64,000 nt of DNA from Polaromonas sp. (GCA_013297865.1 JAAFIP010000004.1:248001-312000); one strand, 5' to 3'. Shown: positions 1 to 7,954, counted from the first letter of the stretch. The notes: generated by a model not told the origin, from the sequence alone. Made by a program: numbers and translations.

Positions 1-2
1 TG

Positions 3-179
3 GATGAGCGCAAACTGCTGCAGTTGGACGATGCGCAGGCGCTGCAGGTGTTCAGATCAGGCGAGCTCAGCTGGATTTACGCCCACCTGGTGTCACTGTC
101 CAACCTCAACAGCTTGGTGGACAAGCTGGCGCAGAGCAAGCGCGCGGGTGCTGCCGTGGCTGGCAAAGCTGCTACCTGA
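3..179 (+). CDS. SapC-like protein, C-terminal end only (gene starts before the window)
   Basis: The reading frame starting at base 3 is open from the left edge to a TGA at 177-179 and encodes 58 residues. Its sequence contains FRSGELSWIYAHLVSLSNL, which matches my memory of the C-terminal end of SapC-family proteins, where a Ser-Gly-rich turn is followed by an Ala-His-Leu-x-Ser-Leu helix. Only the tail is visible, so neither the function nor the full domain can be confirmed. It ends 10 bases before the methyltransferase start, so the two genes are probably co-transcribed. SapC proteins are linked by name to S-layer or surface functions, but their biochemical role is poorly defined. Confidence 0.6.
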   Translation, partial: DERKLLQLDDAQALQVFRSGELSWIYAHLVSLSNLNSLVDKLAQSKRAGAAVAGKAAT

Positions 180-189
180 CATCCCGCCT

Positions 190-1842
190 ATGCAAAAGCC
201 TCTTTCTGATATGCAGGTCAGCGCTGCACCTGGCCCAGGTGCCGACAGCAGCACCCAGGCGCGCAACCAGGCAATTGCCAGCGCCTACGACACGGTGCCC
301 TACCAGTCCAGGCCCTTCGCCCAGAGCACGCCCGAGCAACTGTCCATCATGGGCCAGCTGTTTGGCCTGACGCCACCCGACATCACCACCGCGCGCGTGC
401 TGGAGCTGGGCTGTTCGGCGGGCGGCAACCTCATCCCGCTGGCGGCCAGATACCCTGGCGTGCAGGCGCTGGGCATTGATCTGTCGGCAGTGCAGATCGC
501 CCACGGGCAGGAGCTGCTGGACCGGCTGGGCCTGACCAACTGCACCCTCAAAGTGCTGGATATTGTGCAGGCCGCCCATGAGATCACTGGCCAGTTTGAC
601 TACATCATCTGCCATGGTGTGTTCAGCTGGGTGCCCGAAGCCGTGCGACACGCTATTTTGGATGTGATCCGCGACCATCTGTCGCCGCACGGCATTGCCT
701 ATGTGAGCTACAACGTCTATCCCGGTTGGAAGCAGCGCGAAGTGATCCGCGAAATGATGATGTTCCATGCGGGCGGGCGCACCACGCCCACCGAGCGGCT
801 GCAGCAAGCCAGGGCGATACTGGAGTACACCAAAAACATCAGCGCCGAGCAGTCCACCTACGGCAGGCTGCTGCGCGACGAAGCGGTGCAGGTGAGCCGC
901 GCGGAGGACTATTACCTCTACCACGAGTACCTGGAGATTGAAAACAATCCCATGTATTTCAAAGACTTCATCGCGCTGGCCAGCGCGCGCAAGCTGGCCT
1001 ACCTGGGCGAAGCAGGCCTGTCCGACATGGCGCCGCAGCGCCTGGGCAAAGACATCCACGAGACGCTTTCACTGCTGTCTGCCGGCAATATCCTGGCCAC
1101 CGAGCAGTACATGGATTTTTTCACCAACCGCAGTTTCCGCCAGACCCTGCTGGTGCATGAGGCGCAGGCCAGCCAGATCAACCGGGGCCTGAGCGCGCGC
1201 TCGGTGCAGGGCTTCACCGTCAGCACCGGCCTGGTAGAGGACACGGATTTCAAGCCAGTGCCTGGCCAGGCGCCGATAGCGCAGTACAAAGACAGTTCCG
1301 GTCGCACGCTGGGAGTCAACGCCCCGCTCACTCACGCGCTTGTCAAGGCGCTGGCAGCCAGCAAGCTAACAGGCATCCGTGTAGATGCCCTGGCGCGCGC
1401 AGTCAGAGCCACAGTGCCAGAGCTGGCGGCCCATCCTGAAGCGGCAGTACTCGAAGCAGTGGGCATGGAGCTGATGACCCTGCTGGTGCAAAACGTGGTG
1501 CGCCTGTCTCTGCATCCCGTGGTCCTGCCGCCCGAGTCAGACACGCCCATGGCCTATCCTCTGGCGCGCGCACAGGCCGAGCGGGGCCAGGCCTGGGTTA
1601 CCAATCTGCAGCACCAGGCAGTGAGCATTTCCCCCGCCCACTGCGCCGTGCTGGCCCAGCTGGACGGCCAGACCAGCAGCGCCGAACTCCAGGCCGAGCT
1701 GCTGGCCCAGCTGCAGGACGGACGCTTGGTAGCCCACCACAACCAGGAGCGGGTGACCGACGCCGCGCAGTTACAGCAACTGGCAGCGCAGTTTTATGCG
1801 CAGGCGGTGCACGATCTGAGGCAGCTGGGGATACTGCAGTAA
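190..1842 (+). CDS. Class I SAM-dependent methyltransferase with methyltransferase regulatory domain
   Basis: This 550-residue protein is predicted to be a cytoplasmic S-adenosylmethionine-dependent methyltransferase whose substrate is unknown. The SAM-binding motif I is VLELGCSAGGN at about residues 70-80, and the acidic end of strand beta 2 is GIDLSA at about 95. A long C-terminal half follows, resembling the methyltransferase regulatory domain family found downstream of such catalytic domains. The frame is also open upstream of 190, but that stretch is the shifted frame of the preceding SapC-like gene. The ATG at 190, 10 bases after that gene stops, is therefore the likelier start. The pair may modify a surface protein, but this is inference from adjacency only. 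Confidence 0.8.
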   Translation: MQKPLSDMQVSAAPGPGADSSTQARNQAIASAYDTVPYQSRPFAQSTPEQLSIMGQLFGLTPPDITTARVLELGCSAGGNLIPLAARYPGVQALGIDLSAVQIAHGQELLDRLGLTNCTLKVLDIVQAAHEITGQFDYIICHGVFSWVPEAVRHAILDVIRDHLSPHGIAYVSYNVYPGWKQREVIREMMMFHAGGRTTPTERLQQARAILEYTKNISAEQSTYGRLLRDEAVQVSRAEDYYLYHEYLEIENNPMYFKDFIALASARKLAYLGEAGLSDMAPQRLGKDIHETLSLLSAGNILATEQYMDFFTNRSFRQTLLVHEAQASQINRGLSARSVQGFTVSTGLVEDTDFKPVPGQAPIAQYKDSSGRTLGVNAPLTHALVKALAASKLTGIRVDALARAVRATVPELAAHPEAAVLEAVGMELMTLLVQNVVRLSLHPVVLPPESDTPMAYPLARAQAERGQAWVTNLQHQAVSISPAHCAVLAQLDGQTSSAELQAELLAQLQDGRLVAHHNQERVTDAAQLQQLAAQFYAQAVHDLRQLGILQ

Positions 1843-1867
1843 GCGGCCGCAGTCAGCGGGGCCGGGG

Positions 1868-2662
1868 TCAGATGGTATAAAAATCCTGCCCGGCAAAGGT
1901 TTTGAATAGTTTGAATTTACCCCCTGGCCCTGCAGCACCTGCAGTGCGCCAGCCTAGAAGCCTCGTGGGGCAGGGGTCGGCCAGCAAGGCTTCTTTGGGC
2001 ACGGCAATGGCCGCCGCGAGATGGTCGAAAAACAGCGCCTGCTTGGGGTGGGTGCCATCATTGGCGATGTCGAGAATTTTCTGAATCACGTTGGCCTGGT
2101 CCTGCGCTATCTTGGGGTATTGCGAGAACCCCTTGAATTGCTCCGAGGGCTGCACCGACTTGATCACATCGGTCAGGCTTTGGGCACCCGCAGAGCCAAC
2201 CTCAGCGCTTTTGGCATTGAACCTGTTTTGCACCACCAGACGCATCCAGTGCATGCCGGTTTTTGCGGTGGCGGTGCTGTAGTTGGCGGTGAAGGGGGTG
2301 GGCGCTTCAGCCAGCATCAGTCGGGTCAGCGCACCCGCGTCGGTGTTGGCTGGGGGCAAACTGATCGGCTGCGCAATGGTGATGTGGATCGGTGTGGCTT
2401 TTTGACCTTTTGCATTGACAGCTGACAGCAGTGCCAAACCCGGCTTGTCTACGCGCAGTGTCAGGATCTGAAAATTGGCTTTGGTCCGGACATCGTTTTT
2501 CACCAATACCATGGCGTTTGCAGGCGCAACCGTGACGGTAAACGGCACCAGTTCCTGCTCGGGTGCCTGGGCTGGAATGATCTTGGTATGCAGTGTGTTG
2601 CCCGTGAAAAGTGTGAGTTTTAAAGGCAGATTGGTGCCGGTCATGGTTTGAAAAAATGCCAT
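1868..2662 (-). CDS. Hypothetical protein, unrecognised family
   Basis: This encodes 264 residues with no family that I recognise. There is no signal peptide or membrane segment. The N-terminal half is rich in Thr, Val and Pro and looks like beta structure, and the C-terminal half is more helical and ends in AGQDFYTI. It lies 13 bases downstream of the secreted protein encoded at 2676-3158, so the two are probably one transcript. A cytoplasmic protein paired with a small exported protein could be an effector and its immunity protein, but no toxin motif is visible. Codon use resembles the neighbouring chromosome. Confidence 0.6.
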   Translation of the reverse strand: MAFFQTMTGTNLPLKLTLFTGNTLHTKIIPAQAPEQELVPFTVTVAPANAMVLVKNDVRTKANFQILTLRVDKPGLALLSAVNAKGQKATPIHITIAQPISLPPANTDAGALTRLMLAEAPTPFTANYSTATAKTGMHWMRLVVQNRFNAKSAEVGSAGAQSLTDVIKSVQPSEQFKGFSQYPKIAQDQANVIQKILDIANDGTHPKQALFFDHLAAAIAVPKEALLADPCPTRLLGWRTAGAAGPGGKFKLFKTFAGQDFYTI

Positions 2663-2675
2663 GGGTATCCCTGGT

Positions 2676-3158
2676 TTATTTGCGATGATGAATCAGATAA
2701 TTTTTTCCGCGGCGTTTACAGTCAGCCAGCAATGCGTCAACCCACTGTGACTGCACCAGATAGGTACTGCCCTGGGCACTTTGGCCTTTGGGAGCGACGT
2801 CCTTTTTCAAATTCAGATTGCGCCGCGAAAGCAGCAGGGTTTCCCGGGAGGCCACATCCGGCGCGGACTGCTCCCAATAAACCAGGCGCTTGCCTTGTGC
2901 CCAATGCACCCAGGCTATCTTGAGCTCGGGCCCAGCGGCTTGAGGCAATGCGTAACCGATAACGCAGAACTGGTGCTTGCCCGCAGCGGCTTTTTGGGCT
3001 TTGAGGTAAGCGCTCAAGGCGTCTGGCACGGGTTGAAACCCGATTTCGGTGTCGACAGCGAACGAGGCCTCGGGCAGACGCTCCTGGGCCTGCGCCGCAG
3101 CTGCCAGCCCCAGCATAATCAGCGCAATGCCGAGCTGTGGGAGGATCTTAAACGGCAT
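2676..3158 (-). CDS. Predicted exported hypothetical protein
   Basis: This encodes about 160 residues beginning with a clear signal peptide: MPFK, then a hydrophobic stretch LGIALIMLGLAAAA ending in a likely cleavage site at AQA. The mature part is about 135 residues and has two cysteines, in HQFCVIGY and LLADCKRR, which could pair in the periplasm. The frame stays open to 3206, with other starts at 3179 and 3206. I chose 3158 because it puts the charged N-region directly before the hydrophobic core. The gene begins just beyond the left end of the integrated element, with a minus-strand terminator at 3218-3250 behind it, so its promoter must lie in the short gap. Function unknown. Confidence 0.6.
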   Translation of the reverse strand: MPFKILPQLGIALIMLGLAAAAQAQERLPEASFAVDTEIGFQPVPDALSAYLKAQKAAAGKHQFCVIGYALPQAAGPELKIAWVHWAQGKRLVYWEQSAPDVASRETLLLSRRNLNLKKDVAPKGQSAQGSTYLVQSQWVDALLADCKRRGKNYLIHHRK

Positions 3159-3217
3159 GGACTGAACCGATCTGTGCATCACACTAAGACGATTGTGCAG
3201 CCCCATAGTTCAAGACA

Positions 3218-3250
3218 TAAAAAAAGCCAACCCGGGTGGATTGGCTTTAA
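3218..3250 (-). terminator. Rho-independent terminator, minus strand
   Basis: AAAGCCAA at 3223-3230 pairs with TTGGCTTT at 3241-3248 around a ten-base loop. Read on the minus strand, the hairpin is followed by a run of T residues. It sits where a terminator for a minus-strand tRNA would be expected before the element inserted, a few bases beyond the putative left attachment site. It may be the original tRNA-Thr terminator. Confidence 0.6.
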
Positions 3251-3255
3251 AAAAC

Positions 3256-3271
3256 TGTGGTGCCATGAGCG
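3256..3271. repeat. Candidate attachment site at the left end of the element
   Basis: TGTGGTGCCATGAGCG here matches the tRNA-Thr 3' end at 11967-11983 (TGTGGTGCCCATGAGCG) except for one missing C. The sequence corresponds to the complement of the CCA end and acceptor stem of the tRNA, the usual target of P4-type integrases. The match is short and imperfect, so the exact crossover point cannot be set from this sequence alone. Confidence 0.5.
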
Positions 3272-3331
3272 CTCTCACACTCCCCTTTGGAACCCGCATG
3301 GATGCTAGGTTCTTGCTTTGTGCTAACGTGA

Positions 3332-3370
3332 TGTACCCCCAAATGTACCCCCAGATGATGAAAGTACCCC
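3332..3370. promoter_or_regulatory. Candidate integrase arm-type binding sites (left)
   Basis: TGTACCCCCA occurs at 3332-3341 and 3344-3353, and a shorter AGTACCCC at 3363-3370 abuts the integrase ATG. The same decamer recurs at 11824-11833 near the other end of the element. Pairs of short direct repeats just inside both ends are typical arm-type sites for the N-terminal domain of tyrosine integrases. Their position immediately before the integrase start suggests that the integrase could repress its own transcription. Both the binding and the autoregulation are inference. Confidence 0.5.
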
Positions 3371-4579
3371 ATGAAGCTGACTGATGCGAAGGTAAGAACC
3401 CTCAAAGAGCCGGGCAAACACTTTGACGGCGGCGGCCTTTACCTGGATGTCACCAAGGCAGGGGGCACCTATTGGCGGTTGAAGTATCGCCATGGCGGCA
3501 AAGAAAAGCTGCTGGCATTGGGGGTGTATCCCGCCGTGGGCCTGCGTGAGGCCAGGGGCAAAGCCACCGAAGCCAGAAAGCAGCTACAGGCCGGGCACGA
3601 CCCCGCCGCGCTGCGCAAGGCAGACAAAGAGCGCGTCATAGTTGAAGGCCGCAACACGCTGCAGGCCATAGCCACCGACTGGCTGGAGCACCAGTCGGAT
3701 GGCTGGGAAGACATTACCAAAGCCCGCATCCGTTCATCCTTGGAGTTGAACATCTACCCCACTTTGGGCAGCAGGGCGCTGGCCAGCATCAAGCCTGGCG
3801 AAGTGATGGCTGCCATCAAGGTGATCGAAGCACGCGGCGCGGGCGAGCTGGCAGCGCGGGTGCTGCAGCGGGTCAAGTCAATTTATCGCTGGGCTGTGAC
3901 CCATGGCCGCATCGAAGTAAACCCCATGCTTGATTTAATGGCAGGCGAAATACTCAAACCCCGTGAGGTCACGCCCCGGCTTATGCTGCCAGAGCGCGAG
4001 ATACCAGCCTACCTGCACAAGCTAGACCAATACGATGGCGACCCCACAACCGTGCACGCGCTGCGCCTGTTGATGTTGACCGTCACCCGCCCCGGCGAAC
4101 TGCGTGGTGCACGCTGGGCAGAGTTTGACCTGGATGCGGCGCTGTGGATTATTCCGGCTGAGCGCATGAAAATGAAAACTGAGCACCGCGTACCACTGTC
4201 AAAGCAGGCCATTAAAGTGCTGCGCAGCATACAGCCGCTTTCTGGCGGCGGTGAACTGGTGTTCCCCAGCCCCACCTATCGCAGCAAGCCACTGAGTGAG
4301 AACACGCTCAATAGCGCCCTGGCACGCATGGGCTACAAAGGCATAGCCACCGCCCACGGCTTTAGGGCGCTGTTCTCGACCATTGCCAACGAAAACGAAT
4401 GGGACTCAGACGTGATCGAGCGACAGCTTGCCCACCTGGAGCGCAACAAAGTACGCGCCGCCTACCACCGCAGCGCCTACACCGCAGAGCGTGCCAAGCT
4501 GCTGCAGTGGTGGGCAGACCACCTGGACACCAAACGCAAAGGCGCGACCATCATCGCGCTTGGCAAGCGTAAGGGGTAG
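3371..4579 (+). CDS. int: P4-type tyrosine site-specific integrase
   Basis: This 402-residue recombinase inserts and excises the element at the tRNA-Thr locus. The first 85 or so residues (MKLTDAKVRTL to VYPAVGL) form the arm-binding domain typical of prophage integrases with DUF4102. A core-binding domain follows, then the catalytic domain. The visible catalytic residues are Arg240 in TRPGELR, His329 and Arg332 in HGFR, His355 in HLER and Tyr365 in AAYHRS. All five are intact, so the enzyme looks functional. Length is normal for the family. The gene is immediately inside the left end of the element and its start overlaps the candidate arm sites. Confidence 0.93.
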   Translation: MKLTDAKVRTLKEPGKHFDGGGLYLDVTKAGGTYWRLKYRHGGKEKLLALGVYPAVGLREARGKATEARKQLQAGHDPAALRKADKERVIVEGRNTLQAIATDWLEHQSDGWEDITKARIRSSLELNIYPTLGSRALASIKPGEVMAAIKVIEARGAGELAARVLQRVKSIYRWAVTHGRIEVNPMLDLMAGEILKPREVTPRLMLPEREIPAYLHKLDQYDGDPTTVHALRLLMLTVTRPGELRGARWAEFDLDAALWIIPAERMKMKTEHRVPLSKQAIKVLRSIQPLSGGGELVFPSPTYRSKPLSENTLNSALARMGYKGIATAHGFRALFSTIANENEWDSDVIERQLAHLERNKVRAAYHRSAYTAERAKLLQWWADHLDTKRKGATIIALGKRKG

Positions 4580-4616
4580 GGCGATGGCTGTTTTTCAGAC
4601 TGGAATTGCGTTTTTG

Positions 4617-4898
4617 AGTGTGGGCATGTGGGCAAAACCCAAGTTTCTAGGATTGGTGCGGCCTGCAGCCCGGTTTGAGAGTGTGGGCAAAGTGAGGGCA
4701 GACTGTGGGCAGAGTGAGGGCAAATATACAAAGAGTAGAGAAAAATCACTCATTCATAGTATTTGTTCCCTTTCCCTCTGCCACCAGCCCCGCCCCTGCC
4801 CCGCTGCCCGCCCCTTGGTTTGGAAAAATCGGCGCGAAGTGGTTGCCCACGCCTGCGCTACCAGCACCGCACAAATGGAGACTGTAAATGCCCTCACT
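4617..4898. repeat. Left iteron-like repeat cluster in the 308-base gap after int
   Basis: AGTGAGGGCA occurs exactly at 4691-4700 and 4713-4722, with variants AGTGTGGGCA at 4617-4626 and 4680-4689 and a further CTGTGGGCA at 4703-4711. The complement TGCCCTCACT occurs at 4889-4898, across the start of the RadC-like gene. The same decamer in its complementary form recurs four times at 11068-11181. Repeats of this kind near a primase gene suggest binding sites of a replication initiator. Otherwise the gap at 4580-4887 shows no gene. Confidence 0.5.
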
Positions 4899-5415
4899 CA
4901 AAGTATGTGACAGCACCCTGGCCACGCCTGCCAGGCGTAAAAGCCTGGTCAATAAAGAACCCATGCCAGCCCATGAACGGGCGGTGATTGACGCTGCCCT
5001 GGCCATCCTAGAGCGCTACATGGCGGTACCCAAGCGCAGAGTTATGCAGACACCGCAAGAGGTACACGACTACCTGCGTTTGATGCTGGGGGCAGAGCAG
5101 CGCGAGGTGTTTGCAGTGATGTTTTTCAATATAAAGCTGGAGCTGGTGGCGTATGAGCCCATGTTTGCTGGCAGCCTGATATCTACGCACGTTTACCCAC
5201 GGGAGATACTGGTGAGAGCGCTGCACCACCAGGCTAAGGGAGTTATTTTGGCGCACAACCACCCGTCTGGTGACGTGCAGCCAAGCGCTGCGGACATAGG
5301 CATGACTAAGAACATTACAACCATCTTGGGCTTGATCGACGTAGATGTTTTAGACCATGTGATTGTGTCGGCTGATGCCGCGTTTTCCATGGGCGCACAG
5401 GGGCTGATACAGTAG
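4888..5415 (+). CDS. RadC-like JAB domain protein
   Basis: This 175-residue protein has the MPN/JAB metallo-domain seen in RadC-family proteins. The key motif is AHNHPSGDVQPSAAD at about residues 118-132, which supplies the metal-binding His-x-His and a distal Asp. The C-terminal VLDHVIVS segment is also typical. It is shorter than chromosomal RadC, which has an N-terminal helix-hairpin-helix region, and so resembles the truncated copies common on phages and genomic islands. GGAG lies about eight bases before the ATG at 4888. The real function of RadC proteins is unresolved, and a role in element maintenance or anti-defence is a guess. Confidence 0.85.
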   Translation: MPSLKVCDSTLATPARRKSLVNKEPMPAHERAVIDAALAILERYMAVPKRRVMQTPQEVHDYLRLMLGAEQREVFAVMFFNIKLELVAYEPMFAGSLISTHVYPREILVRALHHQAKGVILAHNHPSGDVQPSAADIGMTKNITTILGLIDVDVLDHVIVSADAAFSMGAQGLIQ

Positions 5416-5450
5416 GCTTGCACACCTTAATGCACGCCTACGGACTTACC

Positions 5451-5458
5451 TGTACAAT
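5451..5458 (+). promoter_or_regulatory. Candidate yefM operator and -10 element
   Basis: TGTACA at 5451-5456 overlaps TACAAT at 5453-5458, a good -10 hexamer about 30 bases before the yefM start. In Escherichia coli the YefM-YoeB complex binds palindromes with a TGTACA core over its own promoter. The placement here fits autorepression by the toxin-antitoxin complex. No convincing -35 box is seen. Confidence 0.45.
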
Positions 5459-5486
5459 ATCAAGACCATGTATCCTAGGTGACCCT

Positions 5487-5741
5487 ATGCGCGTAATCAG
5501 CTACACCGAAGCCCGCAATTCATTCAAAGCCGTCCTGGACGGCGTGAGTGATGACCAAGACATTACCATCATCAACCGCCGTGACGGCGCGGACGCGGTG
5601 GTAATGTCGTTTGACTATTACCAAAGCGTGATGGAGACCCTGCACCTGGTGTCCAGCCCCGCCAATGCTGCCAAGCTGGCCACCGCCATTGCGCAGGACA
5701 AGGCGGGTAAAGCCAAGCCCCGCAAGCTGGTAGCCGCCTGA
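5487..5741 (+). CDS. yefM: YefM-family antitoxin
   Basis: This 84-residue protein belongs to the Phd/YefM fold. It starts MRVISYTEARNSF and continues with DQDITIINRRDGADAVVMSFDYYQS, the usual DNA-binding N-terminal domain that represses its own operon. The C-terminal tail binds and neutralises the toxin. The frame is open upstream to 5418, but the family start is the ATG at 5487. The toxin gene follows 19 bases later. The last 20 residues (TAIAQDKAGKAKPRKLVAA) are closely echoed at the end of the HigA-like protein at 6033-6431, which is unusual. Confidence 0.92.
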   Translation: MRVISYTEARNSFKAVLDGVSDDQDITIINRRDGADAVVMSFDYYQSVMETLHLVSSPANAAKLATAIAQDKAGKAKPRKLVAA

Positions 5742-5760
5742 TTGCGCAAGCACTTAGAGC

Positions 5761-6024
5761 ATGCGCAATATTTGCTTTGTGCCCGAAGCCTGGGAGCAGT
5801 ACACCTACTGGCACGGTCAAGACCGCAAAACCCTCAAACGCATCAATATATTGATCGAAGCCGCCGCCCGTGACCCTTTTACAGGCATAGGCAAGCCCGA
5901 ACCCTTGGTGGGCAACCTGTCGGGCTATTGGTCACGCCGCATTGACGAAACTAACAGGCTGGTGTACCGCGCCACGGACGATGAAATACGGGTCATCAGT
6001 TGCCGTTTTCATTACGATGATTAG
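5761..6024 (+). CDS. yoeB: YoeB-family mRNA interferase toxin
   Basis: This 87-residue toxin of the RelE/YoeB fold cleaves mRNA at the ribosomal A site when it is free of YefM. The sequence shows the family landmarks: WEQYTYW near the N-terminus, an acidic-proline segment [25 protein letters not shown], and the C-terminal CRFHYDD with the conserved His-Tyr. Length is normal. Basic residues needed for catalysis appear intact, so the toxin is probably active. It lies between yefM and a HigA-like gene that starts eight bases after its stop codon, suggesting one transcript of three genes. Confidence 0.93.
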   Translation: MRNICFVPEAWEQYTYWHGQDRKTLKRINILIEAAARDPFTGIGKPEPLVGNLSGYWSRRIDETNRLVYRATDDEIRVISCRFHYDD

Positions 6025-6032
6025 GCATTTAT

Positions 6033-6431
6033 ATGCACACCCCCACACACCCCGGCCTCACGCTGCGCAACGATGTGTTGCCCGCGCTGGGGCTTTCTGT
6101 CACCGAAGCTGCAGCGCAGCTTGACGTATCCCGCGTATCGCTGTCCCGTGTGTTGAATGGCCGCGCTGCCATATCGCCAGATATGGCCCTGCGTATCGAG
6201 GCCTGGCTAGGCGTTGATCGTGGGGGTGAGGCCCGGCTGTGGCTGGCAGAGCAAAGCGCCTATGACGTGTGGCAAGCCAGGCTGCGGTTTAAAGCAGCGC
6301 CCATGCATGTGAAACCGCTGCCCATTCAAATGGAAGCAATGACTCGCAAGACGCATCAATCCAAGATAGCCAAAGCTGTTGCGCAAGACCGGGCGGGGCT
6401 GTCCGCACCACGGAAATTATTGGCAGCGTAA
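6033..6431 (+). CDS. HigA-type antitoxin or regulator with a YefM-like tail
   Basis: This encodes 132 residues. Residues 1-90 (HPGLTLRNDVLPALGLSVTE to SAYDVWQAR) are a standard HigA/VapI helix-turn-helix protein, normally found after a HigB toxin. No higB is present. Instead it directly follows yoeB. The protein carries about 40 extra residues, ending AKAVAQDRAGLSAPRKLLAA, which aligns with the YefM C-terminus nearby (identities at A, AQD, AG, PRKL and AA). That tail is the toxin-contacting part of YefM proteins, so this protein might bind YoeB as well as DNA. That reading is inference from two sequences. Confidence 0.8.
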   Translation: MHTPTHPGLTLRNDVLPALGLSVTEAAAQLDVSRVSLSRVLNGRAAISPDMALRIEAWLGVDRGGEARLWLAEQSAYDVWQARLRFKAAPMHVKPLPIQMEAMTRKTHQSKIAKAVAQDRAGLSAPRKLLAA

Positions 6432-6435
6432 AGTA

Positions 6436-7248
6436 ATGAATGGTGAAATAAAGCTGCCTCCCGGTAGCCCATGGGATTGGGTGAATCTGACCGACGATCA
6501 GGAGATGAATCTACACTTTCATGAATTTGATCTAGGCAGCAAAGCACCCGCACTACAGTACTGCGCTGTAAAGCAATGCCGTGAGCTCAAAAGAAATGTA
6601 GAAAGTGGTGATGGCTTCGATACGCTAACGTGCATACGACTATGCGCCGAACACGGTTTGGTAATACCAGACTGGCTAGCGGATGCTTTTAAAAGCAAGT
6701 ATGACCCCGTGCATAACCTTCAAGTCGGTAGCTGGGATGATAAGAAATCGTTTGGCCGTCCATACCCTGCAAAAACTAACTTAAAAGCCACTCGTAAAAA
6801 GTTTGCAAAAGCGGGGTGGATATGGCTTGCAATAGTTGAAAGAATTGAAAATGGGCAAGCCGTTGGAGATGCATTATTTGAAGATGTGGGAAAACAATTC
6901 TTCATAGAAAAAACCACCGTTCAAAAATATTACAAGTACGCGAAAGAGGATATGGATTTTGGTAACGTTATTGGAATTACTGACCCTCAGGAGCGTGAAC
7001 TTACAAAACTAGCCGCACAAACTTCACTGCAAAAGTGGCAGAGCGTTGGGCCGTTGCAGCTACAGAGCGGTGCACGTTTTCAAGTACACGCGCCCATGCT
7101 CCCCCGCGCTTTACGCTCAAAGCGCGGGATTACAAAACGCACGCCAAATAGTTCAATAAAGCCTTCTCAACCTAAAGGCAAATTGAATGACGTATCCAGC
7201 GTTAAACCAAAACCCAGCAGAAAGACTGTTAAGACTTCCCGAAGTTGA
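6436..7248 (+). CDS. Hypothetical protein of the integrated element
   Basis: This encodes 270 residues from an ATG at 6436, five bases after the HigA-like stop. The frame is open further upstream, but that overlaps the HigA-like gene. I do not recognise a family. The middle (residues about 95-170) is rich in Lys and aromatic residues, and a segment near FFIEKTTVQKYYKYAKED resembles a small helix-turn-helix, so DNA binding is possible. The C-terminus is basic and rich in Ser, Pro and Lys. The gene is visibly AT-richer than its neighbours, which suggests separate acquisition. Its last 62 bases overlap the AlpA-type gene. Confidence 0.6.
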   Translation: MNGEIKLPPGSPWDWVNLTDDQEMNLHFHEFDLGSKAPALQYCAVKQCRELKRNVESGDGFDTLTCIRLCAEHGLVIPDWLADAFKSKYDPVHNLQVGSWDDKKSFGRPYPAKTNLKATRKKFAKAGWIWLAIVERIENGQAVGDALFEDVGKQFFIEKTTVQKYYKYAKEDMDFGNVIGITDPQERELTKLAAQTSLQKWQSVGPLQLQSGARFQVHAPMLPRALRSKRGITKRTPNSSIKPSQPKGKLNDVSSVKPKPSRKTVKTSRS

Positions 7249-7405
7249 ATCTCGCGTTTCGCTTCGCAAGTCATCTATTTACACCGGGGTCAAAGCTGGC
7301 ACTTTCCCAGCCCCGGTAAAGCTGTCACCCCGCGCTGTAGCGTGGCCAGAAAGTGCAATTCAAAGCTGGATAGCAGACCGCATCAAGGCCAGCAAAGGGG
7401 CTTGA
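7187..7405 (+). CDS. AlpA-family transcriptional regulator / excisionase-like
   Basis: This 72-residue protein is of the AlpA/MerR-like winged-helix family: LLRLPEVESRVSLRKSSIY, then KAGTFPAPVKLSPRAVAWP, then IQSWIADRI. In phage-derived elements these proteins activate integrase expression or act as excisionases. The ATG at 7187 lies inside the end of the upstream gene, in another frame, so translation may be coupled. The location between int and the primase gene is the usual one for P4-like elements. Confidence 0.88.
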   Translation: MTYPALNQNPAERLLRLPEVESRVSLRKSSIYTGVKAGTFPAPVKLSPRAVAWPESAIQSWIADRIKASKGA

Positions 7406-7407
7406 TC

Positions 7408-7698
7408 GTGCACACGGATGCACAGGTACTGCCCGTGTACCTTCGGGCGCTGCATGAGTCCAACGCATACGCAGCAAGCAAGCCGCGCCGGATTCCCCCG
7501 GCTGATTCACCAAACCGCCCTGCGCTTGAATGGCTTTACAAATATGCCGTTTGGGTGCGCCGCAATAAACCCAGAGCCAAGAAGTTCACCTATGAGCGTG
7601 TGCGCTATGCGATTTTCTCGGTGAGTGATCGCATGTGCGTGATGCACGTTCAAAGCGCCCGCATTTTGGTGGGTGCGCCAGGGGTGCGCAATGGCTAA
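7408..7698 (+). CDS. Small hypothetical protein of the integrated element
   Basis: This encodes 96 residues from a GTG at 7408, two bases after the AlpA-type stop. The frame is also open upstream within the AlpA-type gene, so the start is uncertain. No family is recognised. It is basic and has a Trp/Tyr-rich stretch (LEWLYKYAVWVRRNKPRAKKF). It overlaps the next gene by eight bases, so it is part of a tightly packed operon with alpA, the helix-turn-helix gene and the primase gene. Confidence 0.5.
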   Translation: MHTDAQVLPVYLRALHESNAYAASKPRRIPPADSPNRPALEWLYKYAVWVRRNKPRAKKFTYERVRYAIFSVSDRMCVMHVQSARILVGAPGVRNG

Positions 7699-7954
7699 TC
7701 AAAAAGATAGACTGATTGCCTATCTTGCCAAGTTTGGCATTACTCGCTGCGCTGCGCTTGAAAAAATTCTGCACATTCGCAGCGTGACCGCCCGCGTTGC
7801 AGAGATCAATAAGCAACACCGCCGCACCCATGGCTGCGACCTTATCAAAGCCACTGTGCGGTATGAGTCTAACGGGCTGGGTGAGCCGCACGCCGTCACT
7901 TACTACGCGATTGAAGTAAACCCGGTGCAATCAGACCTATTCCAACAAAAATGA
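7691..7954 (+). CDS. Small helix-turn-helix domain protein
   Basis: This encodes 87 residues beginning MANQKDRLIAYLAKFG. The first 60 residues look like a winged helix: a short helix, ITRCAALEKILHIRSVTARVAEI as helix-turn-helix, then a strand region around HGCDLIKATVRYES. Proteins of this shape often sit directly before replication genes of P4-like elements. The start overlaps the upstream gene by eight bases, and the TGA shares bases with the primase ATG (ATGA at 7951), so translation is likely coupled. Confidence 0.65.
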   Translation: MANQKDRLIAYLAKFGITRCAALEKILHIRSVTARVAEINKQHRRTHGCDLIKATVRYESNGLGEPHAVTYYAIEVNPVQSDLFQQK

